From contig NW_003121425.1 in NCBI RefSeq assembly GCF_000003605.2, positions 83,949 through 147,948 on the forward strand: a stretch of 64,000 nt of DNA, given 5' to 3'. This DNA comes from Saccoglossus kowalevskii (lineage: Eukaryota; Hemichordata; Enteropneusta; Harrimaniidae). Below are positions 1 through 11,712 of this stretch, piece by piece (the stretch's first letter is position 1; every line of letters starts with the position of its first letter). A program made the translations under genes and the position numbers. The notes beneath the pieces were generated by a model. The model did not search any database, had not been told where the DNA came from, and saw only the letters and a program-made list of their open reading frames with translations.

Positions 1-717
1 ATTTTTTATGTATTGTTTTTGATTTGATAACTTTGAACTAAACATATTTTCTATTAGCTTCAGATCTTGATCAAAGTTAGGCACCCAGTTCATAGGAGTG
101 CTTATATTGATTTTCTGACATCTTGTTTTCTGTAAAGATTTTATTGGTAGGTTTGCAAATGTGTATCAGACTGTGCAATCTCTCCATGAGTTGGTTTTGC
201 AACCCAGTATGGGATTCTGAGATACATTACCAAGGATATTATTACAAGATAAATCATTTGCTTCATTGAACACATACAACAATGCATATTTCCACTGAGA
301 TCAGTGACCTTTGATGTGTATCACCAGTGATCAGTCAAGTAGAAACAGTCAAAATATTTTATCAGATTTTCTCAATTTTTGCATGATATTTTCATACAGG
401 ACATCTGTTGTTCAAACTCAGGGAAGACTTTATACTGATGAATAAGGTGACCAAGTTTGATAAAGTTTGGAATAGAATTAGTAAAGTTATTATGCACACA
501 ATAACAATTATTAACGACGACGACGACAACAACGACAACGCCGGACAAAATTTGTCCCTTAATATACCTTTCCCTTCCATCTTTGATGGTACGGGCAAGG
601 TAAAAAGTGAAACTCTGCCTTTCTAGTTAAATTACTAAAACTTGGGGTGCGGCTTCTATTGCAAACAATTGGCTGAATCTAAAATAACATGGTGCTGGGA
701 TATGCAAATTAGACATG
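1..717. other. Probable INPP1 intron / no gene seen
   Basis: INPP1 should continue leftward on the minus strand, yet none of its expected later motifs is found here, so this is most likely intron. A short run of GAC/AAC trinucleotides lies near 515-545. No convincing reading frame or RNA gene was seen. Confidence 0.5.
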
Positions 718-1161
718 TCAAGGGTTAATGAGATGCACGCAATACTTCAGGCGCATAAACAATGGGGCACCACGGGGCAAAAAAAAAATATCACACACAT
801 TCGAATAAACAAAAACATACATCATATCTTTTTGTAAACGGTATACTCTTTTGGGAGGATGTGGTGGCCCTGAAAAGGGCCGTTGGTTTTGTGTATGAAA
901 GTTTCTACACGATGTCACGGCAAGAAAATCTTTGTCGTGAATGAAGAATACATCAGCAATCTCTTCACCAAGCTCTTCATCTGTCTCAAGATCTTCATAA
1001 ACCAGGTTATTTTCAGTGCCATCAACAGCGTTAGATATACCAGTCTTTTTGAAAGACTTTATGACAGTTTGAGACGGAACTTTATCCCATAATGCGACGA
1101 CCCATTCCACTACAGTCTGCTTAGTTGGGGCTTTGCGCTTTCCATTCGTCCCATTGGGCAT
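718..1161 (-). pseudogene. Pogo-like transposase C-terminal fragment
   Basis: A 147-codon open frame opens MPNGTNGKRKAPTKQTVVEW and continues through KSFKKTGISNAVDGTENNL and an acidic stretch (YEDLETDEELGEE). This is the typical tail of pogo-like DDE transposases, after the catalytic domain (basic linker, then WxxV, then KSFKxxGISNxxDGTE). The DDE core is absent, so it is a 5'-truncated relic or a small domesticated tail. It lies downstream of INPP1 exon 2 on the same strand, probably inside an INPP1 intron. The frame runs through a perfect histone-type stem-loop at 866-881, after which the translation no longer looks transposase-like. Plain DNA transposon family; related pieces lie at 57013-58300 and 61150-61340. 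Confidence 0.7.
842..890 (-). promoter_or_regulatory. Histone-type mRNA 3' stem-loop with HDE-like downstream element
   Basis: On the minus strand the sequence reads CCAAC, then GGCCCTTTTCAGGGCC (6-bp stem, 4-base TTTC loop, 866-881), then ACCACA. This matches the metazoan replication-dependent histone stem-loop bound by SLBP, including both flanks. About 13 bases downstream the strand reads CCAAAAGAG, a purine-rich stretch in the place of the U7 snRNP-binding histone downstream element. No histone reading frame is seen immediately upstream; the adjacent sequence is a pogo-like transposase tail. The motif match is direct; function is inferred. Confidence 0.7.
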
Positions 1162-1277
1162 GCATGTGACCTTTTAGTGGTTTATTTACGCCAACAGACA
1201 GAAGAAGGGACATCAAACCATCAACTTGAAACCCTGAAATAAACCATCGCAACTGAGCAAACAATATAAACACTTAC

Positions 1278-2376
1278 CAATAGGATCAATCCAGACAGCC
1301 AATGAACTAACTTCAATATCTAGATTACAACTCTGCACTTTTTCATCTTCCACATGTTGTATGTCTTCATGTATCACAGAAGCCAGTATATCAGCCGCTG
1401 CAGTGTTACCATCCAATGCAATTGATAGAAGAGTTGATGTTTCTTCTTTGGTAGCTTTCACCCCTACAGTAATGGTTTCACCCAATGTATTGGTAAATGT
1501 GTTATCTTCCTCACCATATATGTGATCTCGCATGCTTGGAAACTGAAAAACATGATGAATGAACGGATGGAAGGACAGATGGACAAACAATATTTGTTTA
1601 ACGTTTCCAGCCATTGAATGTCACTGTATACCTCTCCCGAATTTTGATGTGAACCAATTGCACAAAAATGAAAATATATATAGTACCGACACCATTTTCC
1701 ACAAAAAACATAATCCATGTTCGGGACTATGTGATACTCTAATAAGACTGTGTAGCCACTGATCTTCCTAATATAAGTTTATAGCAATGTGATGCCATGC
1801 TGAACACAAACAAGCGGACAGACAGATTCTCACCGACTCTGATGATATAGAGATTGGATATTACATTGAGCTGTCAAGATGCTCAATAAAAAAAAAATTG
1901 ATGTAAAATGCATGGCAGATTTCTGATTAACACATATAGAGGCTGCCATTTTCCCTGTTATTTTAGTTTTTCAAAGTATTCTGTGCGGATTTGTTTTGAA
2001 ATCTAACAGACCCCTGCGTTTTTAATGGTTAATCGCTTATACACAGTATATCATTTATATTAGACAACCTAATTGATAATTATTGGATTTACTAATTTAT
2101 TGATTGAGTATTTATTGATCCCTGACTGAATTATACTAAATCTAAAAGTTATTGAGCGATAAATAAGATTACCTTAGTTCCAATTTCATGTCTGACCATC
2201 TCTTGAATCAATACATCTGCCAAGGTCTTGAAATCCTGTATGAATCGTTTATTCTTCGCCTCACCAGTTTTCTCTTCAACCAAGAGCTCAAATAATGTCT
2301 GTTCCGACCGAATCGCCCGGGCCAGATTGGCAGACTTTTCGGACACCGCGACGAGAGACCTGAGAAAATCTGCCAT
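1278..2376 (-). CDS. INPP1: INPP1, inositol polyphosphate 1-phosphatase (partial: first two coding exons)
   Basis: This is the N-terminal part of a lithium-sensitive, Mg-dependent phosphatase that removes the 1-phosphate from inositol 1,4-bisphosphate and 1,3,4-trisphosphate in the cytosol. Coding exon 1 is 2376-2173 (start codon 2376-2374; it opens MADFLRSLVAVSEKSANLAR, close to human MSDILRELLCVSEKAANIAR). Exon 2 is 1542-1278. Splice sites are clean (donor GTAATC at 2172; acceptor TTTTTCAG at 1543; donor GTAAGTG at 1277) and phases fit: exon 1 ends phase 0 and exon 2 ends phase 1. The protein reads DFKTLADVL, then GEEDN (metal-site glutamate region), then WIDPI, whose next residue, the expected metal-binding Asp, would come from the next exon. 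About 156 of about 400 residues are present; the rest must lie left of base 1. An acceptor-like TTTTAG at 2389 suggests a separate 5' UTR exon. Recognition is by family memory, not alignment. Confidence 0.93.
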
Positions 2377-2389
2377 GTTGCAGTCGTTC

Positions 2390-5300
2390 TAAAATACTTC
2401 TCTAGAACCCAGTCTGCTGACGAAGAAATGAACAGTATAAATATTTTATGTTTTGGAGAGGTAATTTGATATGAATTTCTTAGAAAGGAAAACTGCCACA
2501 AGGAATTTGTTTCAATGACGACATATCAATCACACAGAAAAAACTAGATACACTAGATAGAATTTTATTACAGCCATGTTAAAAAAGTACATTCCACTTT
2601 CAACTGAGGGACCATGGGATAGAAGGGATTGATGGGGTAGACAATTGCAGAGTATTTTTTTTTTAAGAAGCACTACCTTGGTGTCAGCTTTGATTACCGT
2701 TTTTTTCAGTATTATTTATTCATATTTAATTTTTTGTATGTATGTGTGCGTATGGTAAGAGTATTAGTTTATATCCCTCTGTCATTACCAGCCATCCACC
2801 CACCTAAAGAATGGAATAGCCCATCACTAAGTATTCTGGGTAGGTGCATTAAAGCTTAACAACACTCATGATATAATGGCAGTCAGACTTCTGTCGTGAT
2901 GAATTACGCTGACTTGCAATTACCCAAGTAATTGATGTCTTGAAAATTGATGAAGTGTGTATTTGTAAAAATGTATTTGCAGAGAAATTGTTAAACATTC
3001 AATATTCTCTTTTATCATTACATGTTAAAACACTGCATATTGAGTTTGAAGAAGATTTGAAGATGTTTGTTTTCAGCCTGTTAATATTATAAAATAACAT
3101 TTGATGAACATGCTAAAACCATTATAGAATTATCTGTATAAGGATTAATTATTAACTTGATTTTATTTTCGCTTATTTCACTGATAGCCAAACTAAAATC
3201 TCGTGAACATAAAAAGGTTAACCACAGAATGTACCTCTTACTTCTCAAAACATAGTCACTGAGAATTGTCCCAGCAACACCAAAAATTCAAGTTGGTAAC
3301 TATTTTTCCATTTATTAGTAAAGCAAAGTTTGCTGTGCAAGAATCGATCAGTGAAATAAAATCCCGAAAAAATTCTTTTTTTATTGTACTGTAAAGTACT
3401 TTATTTATTTGTTAGGGGAATTATTTTTTCAATGAAAAGACATTTTGGTTGTTTTGTATGAAGTTTATTTTCACTGATTTGTGGTGAGTTGAAAAAATAC
3501 ACTGGATTTTATATTCACTGATTCATTCCTTCAATGTGTAATAAATTCCTACTGTGTGTAATAAATCTACAGTATTTTATATTCAAAAAAATAAAATTCA
3601 AAAAAATAAGCCCAAATGCCTTTTAGTGAAAATTAATTCCAGCCAAAATAAAGTAATTTACATTATAAAACGTATATTGTATTTACTCTATTAGTAGTAC
3701 TTGTGCATATGTAAATTGTAGAGATGTTCCTACGAGTCAAAATAAGAAATATAATTCAACAATTCAGTACACAGCAAATGCAATTGTTGGTTCATATGTA
3801 AATCTAATAAAGCAAATTTGATATATAACACATAGAGAAAATGCAATAATGTAGGAAAGGGAGATTTACAAGTGAGCCACTGCGAAACTAACATCGTAAC
3901 GTATTTAATAGCAGCATAGCCAGCTCATTAGTAATGTAGCTTTCTGAATGAATGTTGACATTGCAGCAACCTGATAGACAAATAGGTTAAGAGCCTCAGA
4001 GAATATATGGAAAATAGGAGGAGAAAAAAAACAAATTAATTGGAAATAGTTTCTATTCTTGTTTGGTTTTCAAGCAACAGCTGTCAAAAATACACAGTAA
4101 GATACCCGGTAGTTAAAATGTATTGTAGACATGGTCTGATTAATAGCATATTATATATACCTGTATCATATTATTATACAACTCGTAGCATATGTGCTTA
4201 TGTAAAAACCAGGTGTTTTTAAGGTCAACATAAAATAATGTATCAACAATTCAGTATACAACACAGGGGCGGATTCAGAATTGTATTTTACTTAGTTCGG
4301 TTCTATACATGTAAGAAAAAAAAAATATATAAATCTTTTCATTTTCATACTCCCCTGCAATAAATGCAATTGTAAGATTATATACACTTCTACATTGTAT
4401 TGTCGATGTGCTTCTAATAGAGTAAATATGGTATTTTTAGGAGCATAGTTTTTTTGTGTCTTCCACTACAACTTAATTGTTCAGGTTTGCATAATATTCA
4501 GTATGTAAATAAGTTAAACATGGTCACCACTTCCACAGAAAAACAATTTATAGATGAATCAAATAATATTACTATCATTATGATTCAAATATAATAGATA
4601 GATAAATAGATATTTTATTCAATGCAAAATTTAATATTAACAAAAATAAACTAAACTAAACTTAGAAATAATTTAAAATAAATACATTTTCCCAAGCCAT
4701 TGACAACGAAGCTATCTTTGGTGCCTGGCAAGCAAATTTCTTAAGATTGATAACTTGCAAATGTTGTCATCATAAATTACTAATTGAGCAAATTTAGTAT
4801 GAGTATGTACAATTGACTATTTTTACATGTGAGTAAGACATGAAATTCATCACCAATAGCCTGTTCATTACACAATATAATTCAGTGATTGAAATATACA
4901 TGGCGTGCACATCAGGTAACATCAGCTGAAAAACAACATGCATTGTGCCACAAAGTATTTCACAAACCCTGAGGGATCCAATATCTAGCATTTTACTTTG
5001 GCATAGTCAATTGATTTTTTTTTTCTCACACTAGACTTGACATGATTGATTATTCGTGTGCAACACTTGTCATTCTTTTGGATTCTAATTGTTAGGATAT
5101 CGGCATGGTGATAATTTCAAATCAGTCATTGTGAATGAGTTCAAGTCAATAATTTTAGTTTCATTTTTGGAATCAATATAAAATCACAGAGATTGTGAGT
5201 TTAAAAGTGAAGGTACAACACATGTAGTCACTTTATTTGGTTGATTTCAGAGAAAGACAGCCAGTAGGATATGATCTCAAAAAAATAAATATATAGTGCA

Positions 5301-7440
5301 CCTACAACCTATATGTAATACTATATTTGCTCTATTGACCTCTTCTGAGTTCCCTCAAATGTGCTATTATGTTGTACAAATGTATAATTTCACTGCAAAT
5401 GCGCATGTATCAAGTCTAATTATGATCGAGGTCAAAAATCAATGCGACGGCTACAATTTATATATGTGAATTAACTTCGCAATTGCTTAAAAACTAGTTC
5501 ATTTGACAAACTTTGCACAATCTGTTTAAACATAAATGTGTACAGTGTCATACTTTAATTATTATCAGATGAAAAAAATAGAAAAATATTAGCAATCATG
5601 ACATGCCATGCTTACCAATCTACAGAAACGCGTATAGTTAACAGGTGTTAATATTCCAGTAGCAGTTAAAATAAAGTATTTGTGTATATATTTTCAGGCC
5701 TTGAATGATAATAGTTCTGTCAAGTATGTTTACAAAGAACTCTAAAATCTGCAGTTAGTAATGCAAAAGCTTACGTGCTATTGGCCACTGAAAAGATAAA
5801 TTGTTTTATGTTTTTAAAATATCACAATTTCTCTATTAGTAGCACATGTGCTGACATAAATAAAAAAAAAATGTCTGGTTACAAAACTTTCTGTAACAAA
5901 CTACCTTGTCAGCTTTTAGTAGCACACTCCTACCCAAACTTTGCAAATGTGCATTTCAATATCTAATTTTGGGCAATTGCTGCAATTGGAAGTCTAAATG
6001 TTAAACCACAGAATTTGCAGCTGAATGATGCTGAACAGTTGTGTGCTTAAAACCACAGAAAAATAAAACCGACGTGACCACCAATTGAACAATTTACAAT
6101 ATAAAATATTATTTGTTGTCTATACCAAGTTTGAATAAAATTAGTTCAGGCATGCCCAGAATCCGGTTAATGACATGTTCAAATTTTTTGATTTCTGTTT
6201 TTCTGGACAAAAACGACTGCCAGTCAGTCATAAAATTCATAAGAATGAAAACAACGAAAAGGAACATTCATACCATAATTATGCCTGGTATATGTACTAA
6301 ATACAAATAGAATCAATGAAAGAGTGTCTGAGAGGTGTCTACACTACATTTCATTGAAAGTCCATTTTGTCAAATGACCATTTCATCAAAACTCAAAATT
6401 ATTGTTATTTAAGTTTTACACAATGTGGTACAAATTAATGGAATCATTGCTCACAATTGCCTGTGGTATAGGAGAAATGATTTTCAAAGACCCAAAGTAA
6501 GAAAACCACAGCTTTTATCAGGTTGTTGATAGCACATGATTTACTGCAAATTATGTTCCAAATATGGTGTTTGTCTGGTGTCCTTGAACACTTATCGGTT
6601 TCCCCATAGACAGTCACGGTACTGAGACAGGAAGTATGTCACAAAGAATTGTATACAGTGTCTTTGGGTAAATGAATGACACCTATGGATGTGTGAATTA
6701 ACTCTGGTGAAACACACTATTATACTTTTTTAACATCAACAAACCACCAAATATTGATGACATTGAACCTCTTATTTTTTTACAATACAATAAATGCACA
6801 GCAAAATGGTATCAATTTATAACTACTAGATATAAGAGAGTTATCAACATTAAAGTCTAAAGATCACCATTACCTTTCAACAAAACAAACTTTTGATGTA
6901 ATTTAATCTGAATGATGAGTGACCTACTAGAAAACTGGCTTTTCGTTCTTGCAGATCCCCAAACATCATTTTTTTTTTTTTACACAACTGGCAATTACAC
7001 ATGGTATTTCCTTAAATTCATACAACATTTTCTGGTATTTTAATACTTGAATAACAATATATTCAAGTTTCAACAAAATAGTCATTCAACAAAATGTCTG
7101 AGAAAGGGTAGGAAGCACTGAAAATAAAAAAAAAAATAAAAATGGCCACTGAACACTGAATAAAATCATACAGAAGTTTCAGCAACAAAATATCAAAAAA
7201 TGATTTAAACTCTGAATAATGAGTAAATTTCATAATATATCAGCAGTAACTATCCACAAGGGTAGACTGGCATTTATTGAGGTAAATTTTGTGTATTCTT
7301 GTTTGTGGTTATTTACACAAAGAATAAAAATTGAAGATATAAATCACTCATTTGCAATTTTATCTATAGCAGAGAGCTTCAAAAGATTATATCACCCTAT
7401 GACAAGAACCTGGTTCATGCAATAATTTCAGAGATATAAT
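2390..7440. other. Gene-free AT-rich intergenic or 5' intron region
   Basis: Between the INPP1 start and the foldback element the DNA is very AT-rich. Short frames here (for example 4040-4222, 5775-5966, 7219-7425) show no family signature or splice context. It holds scattered MITE-like pieces: one at about 3389-3660 of the TACTTTATTTTCGC type, a pair of inverted stretches sharing CTCTATTAGTAG near 3685 and 4415, and a possible LINE-like A-rich tail near 4610-4690. An upstream INPP1 UTR exon could lie here, but I could not place it. Confidence 0.5.
3389..3660. repeat. MITE-like repeat, related to 37600-37804
   Basis: The left end reads TACTGTAAAGTACTTTATTT, and the right end reads GAAAATTAATTCCAGCCAAAATAAAGTA, an approximate inverted complement. 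A closer inverted structure with the same GAAAATTAATTCCAGCGAAA-type motif lies at about 37600-37804. No coding capacity is seen. Probably a non-autonomous DNA element, diverged. Confidence 0.45.
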
Positions 7441-7460
7441 GATTTGTTGAATAACTGAAG

Positions 7461-8157
7461 GGGTGCTGGACATCTCGACCCATTTTTCATTGGACATCTC
7501 GACCCAAGACCCCTAGACATCTCGACCCACCTATTTCAGACGACCCGTCGTCTCAACCCAATCCCAACAGCGTCGTACTTTTCCCAGTGCGCCTAGACCA
7601 CAGTGTTTGTTTCACTGATTTATTATTTTTTGCTGCTTTTGCTGTTCACTTCACAGCACGCGACCCCTGAAAGTGACGTCATTTTTGAATTGATCCATTG
7701 CGCTTAATGGGTGATAAGTTATTCTTCAAGGAGGTGACACCGAAACGTGTTGCCACTAATATTGACACGTAACAAAGGGCGTGAAATGGCGTTAACAAAC
7801 TACTACAGTAGTATTTGTTTTTATCTTGTAGACATGCAGACTTATATTTGAAGCACCGCGTGTGTTATTCAAGATTGGCTAAATATTAAATCAATTCGAT
7901 CATGTTCCCTGTGTTCAATGTTTCAAATCAATACATGTAGATGTCGTTCATTCAAACACAGCATTCATATACAGCACAATACACAGGATCGCGAGAATTT
8001 TATATTTTTTCGAAGGGCAACATTATCAACGTTCAACTAGATAGAGGTTCGCGTCGATGCGGTGGGTCGAGCTGCCCAGGGTGTCTGGGTCGAGATGTCC
8101 AATTTGGGTCGAGGTGTCTTGGGTCGAGAAATTGTTGGGTCGAGATGTCTATAAATC
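7461..8157. mobile_element. Foldback-type element with iterated terminal repeats and 8-bp target duplication
   Basis: The left end carries three spaced copies of GACATCTCGACCCA (about 7470, 7494 and 7515). The right end carries several copies of the complement, TGGGTCGAGATGTC, between about 8060 and 8150. The element is flanked by AACTGAAG at 7453-7460 and again at 8158-8165, a direct 8-bp target-site duplication. The interior has no convincing protein, so it is non-autonomous. The 8-bp duplication fits hAT-like or foldback elements. An open frame (7941-8171) running across the right arm is incidental. Confidence 0.8.
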
Positions 8158-8644
8158 AACTGAAGCACTGACTATTTTTAATGATGGAACTCTTGATAAT
8201 GTGTTGCTCTTTCTTTTTCAAGCCAAATAGAATTATGTACAAATATATGTTATCGACAAATGTTATCAACCTACTTGACACAACAACATTTGTTATACAC
8301 AGTATAGCCTGATTTCTTTATCGTTTGACATTACATAATAACTTCTTCATTACATAACTTCTGGTAGTATTAATAATTTTATGTTGATTACATATTATTG
8401 TGGCTAATTTTGGACAAAACAGTTCTAGCAAAAGATTGTCCGAGTATATTGCCATAATTTGTCATTTAAATACAATCTCATCTGAAAATAATGCCTATTT
8501 ATATTAAAATAGCCTTGAAAAACAATTTTTCATTTAATATTGAATATTAATTACTTTTCACAAATAGTAATGATTATATTAGCGTAATGAATGGACATTT
8601 TATTTTTAGTTTGAGAAAAAGCGTTAATCTAATAAAAAAACGAA

Positions 8645-8674
8645 TAAGAAAAAAAAAAAAAAAAAAAAAAAAAA
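8645..8674 (+). repeat. Poly-A tract
   Basis: An uninterrupted run of about 25 adenines follows A-rich sequence. It could be a retroposon tail or simple replication slippage; no body of a retroposon is recognisable upstream. Confidence 0.7.
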
Positions 8675-8994
8675 CTAGTAATATGTGTTAGTTGTCTTTT
8701 ATACGCTCCAGAAATGGAGTGTTCATGCAACCACAGATCTCCAGGAAAACGAGCAATGTAAACAACCGTAAATGACACCAATTTCACTACTAACAATCGA
8801 CTACCTAATGATAAAATAGCAATTACCTTATGGCGAGAGATGGCGATCCTTGAAGAGCTCTTAAGCTGACTCCCCCCCTCGTCTGTGTTTGCTCAATTAC
8901 TATTCATGTTTGATCATTTGATTTTAAATAGGATCAGGCAGTAATTACAATTTTAGATTTTCAAACAATCCAGCTTGTGTAAATACGCCTGTGT

Positions 8995-9140
8995 ACTACG
9001 TCATCAGGTTCTGCGTGCCTGACCCGGAAGTACAACCAGTTAGTGACCCCACGTGACATGTCTGTCCGCCATTTTCTTTATATAAGAGGTGTTTGTCCCT
9101 CTGGTCATTCATTGTTTCTTCTAAGGCATGTCACTCGTCG
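8995..9140 (+). promoter_or_regulatory. MPLKIP promoter region
   Basis: Within 190 bases of the start codon lie ACTACGTCATCA (8995-9006, with a CRE/ATF-like core), an ETS-like CCGGAAGT near 9025, an E-box CACGTGAC near 9051, a YY1-type CCGCCATTTTC (9066-9076) and a TATA-like TATATAAG (9079-9086). GC content rises locally against the AT-rich flank. The 12-mer and the YY1-type site recur, in the same order and orientation, upstream of WDR24. Motif calls are by eye. Confidence 0.55.
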
Positions 9141-9184
9141 TGTCGACAGTGTAATCAGGTGCGTGTAGTAAATATCGTAACAGA

Positions 9185-9907
9185 ATGTATCGTGGAAACC
9201 AACATCAGCGCTTTGACAGATTCCAGCGAACGCCAAGCCCCGGATTTCCTGGTTCATCACCGTAAGTAGCTTACTGCAGAACTCTCACTGATCGCTTGCA
9301 TTTTATAGGGTGAAATAATTATTGTTGGGTGTATTAATTGCGACTTGTTTCGTCTTGGAAGCACTTTCTCTACCAAGCACGAGGTAGTAAACTTTGAATT
9401 GCTCTTTATTTTCCCTTAGTCAACATCATTTTCAACAACCACAAAATCGTTTCCGATCGCCGCCACACCAACAAGGCTTCACATCACCACAGTTTTCGCC
9501 GTATTCGCCGACGCCTGGGCCAAGTCCGAGACAATATCAACAGAGATCTCCGTACTACTCGCCGCATAGGTATCAGTCGCCACACAGTTTTCAAGGTAGT
9601 ACCCCAAGGCATCGAGGTGGAAAGCGTGGCGGAAGAGGCAGATTCCAGCAAGTAAGTGTATTGTATATTGAATGTTGATTGAATCACTACCCGAAATTTG
9701 TTCACATTACAACTTATATTTTCGATAACAATTCGATACAAACTGGATCAAGTCGCACTAATAGACTTTTTATTCTAATTATAGAATTGGGGTAGAGGAA
9801 ATCAACCTGTCAGTGAACAGGATATAGAGAGGCTGTATTACAAACATTCCATGGTAAAAGATCCATGGGCTAGCATGAAACCTGTCAGCGTCGAAGGTCA
9901 AAGGTAG
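9185..9907 (+). CDS. MPLKIP: MPLKIP (TTDN1), M-phase-specific PLK1-interacting protein
   Basis: A small nuclear protein whose human orthologue binds PLK1 and is mutated in non-photosensitive trichothiodystrophy; it is linked to gene expression rather than repair. Three coding exons: 9185-9261, 9420-9651 and 9785-9907, with GTAAGT donors and TTAG/ATAG acceptors, joining in frame to 143 residues. The N-terminal two thirds is low complexity, with SPxF/SPR repeats and many Q, S, P and R residues (FSPYSPTPGPSPR, YYSPHRYQSPHSF), then a GGKRGGRGRF stretch. The C-terminus carries the diagnostic conserved block (YYKHSMVKDPWASMKPVSVE; human YFKPSMLEDPWAGLEPVSV). Human is 179 residues; this one is shorter because the low-complexity part is shorter and the tail beyond the block is missing. 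The gene lies tail-to-tail with CDK12/13. Confidence 0.9.
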
Positions 9908-11010
9908 CACTGATGGAATTGCACCATCCATGGTTATAATGTAGAACCATGTCGCTTGAAGTGCTATGATTAACTGTCAAAAGTCAACGGATCCATCTTC
10001 GTATATAGGATATATATATATATGAACAGGAGCTGCACCACTGCATACACTTGACATGTCTGTGAAGATAGATACAATATATAATTTAGATTTTAAAGTT
10101 TATTTTAACTTTTTAGATGTAGAGGAGACAACTGCCCTCCAAGTTTCAATTGACTTTACTCCGAGTGGAGTATTCTGACATATCAAACGATATTTTAATT
10201 TTTTAAATCAATTTCATTTATTGCGTGCATTCAAACAAAATTAAAACTGATAAAATTAAAACTAAACCCTTCTCTGTATATATCTTTTTTTAATGCAGTA
10301 TTGTGGATTTTTTGTATCCACTTTTAATGTTTCTATTTCAGGTTTTAACCATTGTATTGTTGCTCTAAGAAATCTCTACAACTCAGCAGTGGCTTTTAAG
10401 ATTATTTTTAAATTGCAAGGCAATATTTACTTTTCCACCCAGCTGTTTTACATCATTGATGGGAGTTTTCAATTCAATTGTCTGTCATATGTGCGAACAT
10501 TCCCCTTGCATTGTGATTTTTGTGCCAGGTGCATCACTCAGATATATATCAGGTGTTGATCATTCACACTGCATTGTTATCTGCATCACTCAATCCTGCA
10601 TTGTGGAGCGAGTATTGTTTCGCCTGGGTACATTGTTACGTAGTGCCCAGTTCTTTTTTTTTTACATGTAACATTTTTAATTTTTATCAGCACAAGTATA
10701 TTAGGAGTAATATAGGATTTGCTGATATGATTTTTTTATAAACTATAAAACTGAAGCAGGTTTGACTAAATGTTGACATGCATTGCTGAAGCTTATTCGC
10801 AGGTTCATATTTTTAGCAGCTTCACCCGTGTCAGTTGTATGTCAGCTTATTTTTTTTTTTTTTTAAATAGACTTTTTTAAATGATTTTAGATACATTTTT
10901 AAACTACTTTCGATGAATATCACTACACAATGGACTTTGTGTTATTGGCAGACTCACTGTGGAAAAGGTGGTGGCAAGGGTGTACTCAATGGTTTTGATA
11001 AATAAATCAC
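9908..11010 (+). other. Probable MPLKIP 3' UTR and flank
   Basis: No further coding exon is needed after the stop at 9905-9907. A first clear AATAAA lies at 11001-11006 and an ATTAAA-like site near 10238; I cannot tell which is used. Short frames at 10293-10741 have no recognisable features. Confidence 0.35.
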
Positions 11011-11512
11011 TTTTATAACAAGTCTATTGGTGTTCATTGTGTACAATTGCACAGTATTTACTTTTGTGATGTCTGACAACTTTTGGGAGCCTGCATCCTT
11101 TAAGTGGACATCAATTTGCATATCATTGATATTGCCATGGAAACAATCGAAGGCAGTGAATGACTGATGGAAGGTAACAAAGCAGCTCAAAATTTGTCTA
11201 ATATAAATCATTTATTCCATTAAAAAAATATCATTTAGTTTGAATTTCCAGTGTTGTATTAAAATGCTGACCATCAAATAAACATTAATGAACTGCAGAA
11301 ATCGGCAGTGGTTGTTGGTCAAATTTGTGATGACAAATGCGCAACTGTCAGTCTAATGGTAACACGTCTGGATTAATGTCACCATAGAAACAAAATACAT
11401 GTTTGCCAGTCAAAATTCAGATTGTGTGAATAAACATTCGCTGGGTTTTAATTTTTATAAGTCCACATAAAATTACATAGAAAAAGTTGCACCTTAATAT
11501 TCATGGCAAATT

Positions 11513-11712
11513 ACTGTAAAATGACTAATTTTCACTGGGTTTAAATTTCCCCGATTTACCATTTCAGGCATATTCAGTGGGTTTTAAATTCACGGTTTTA
11601 TCATTTAGATAATGTGTTCTAAGCTAAATTTTACATATTCACTGGGTTTGAATTTAGCGAATTTTCCAGTCAGCAAAATTAAAACCCAGTGAATAATTAA
11701 TCTTTTTACAGT
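11513..11712. repeat. Short MITE, ACTGTAAAA family, copy 1
   Basis: About 200 bases begin ACTGTAAAATGACTAATTTT and end in TTTTTACAGT, so the ends are inverted repeats. The interior repeats TTCACTGGGTTT on both strands. A near-copy in inverse orientation lies at 30556-30754, and diverged relatives occur near 27160, 31736 and 43145. No coding capacity; a palindromic non-autonomous DNA element. Confidence 0.7.

Noticed and set aside
718-1161. A degenerate histone gene upstream of the stem-loop
   Set aside because: The frame upstream reads as a pogo-like transposase tail; no histone-fold sequence is visible on either strand nearby.
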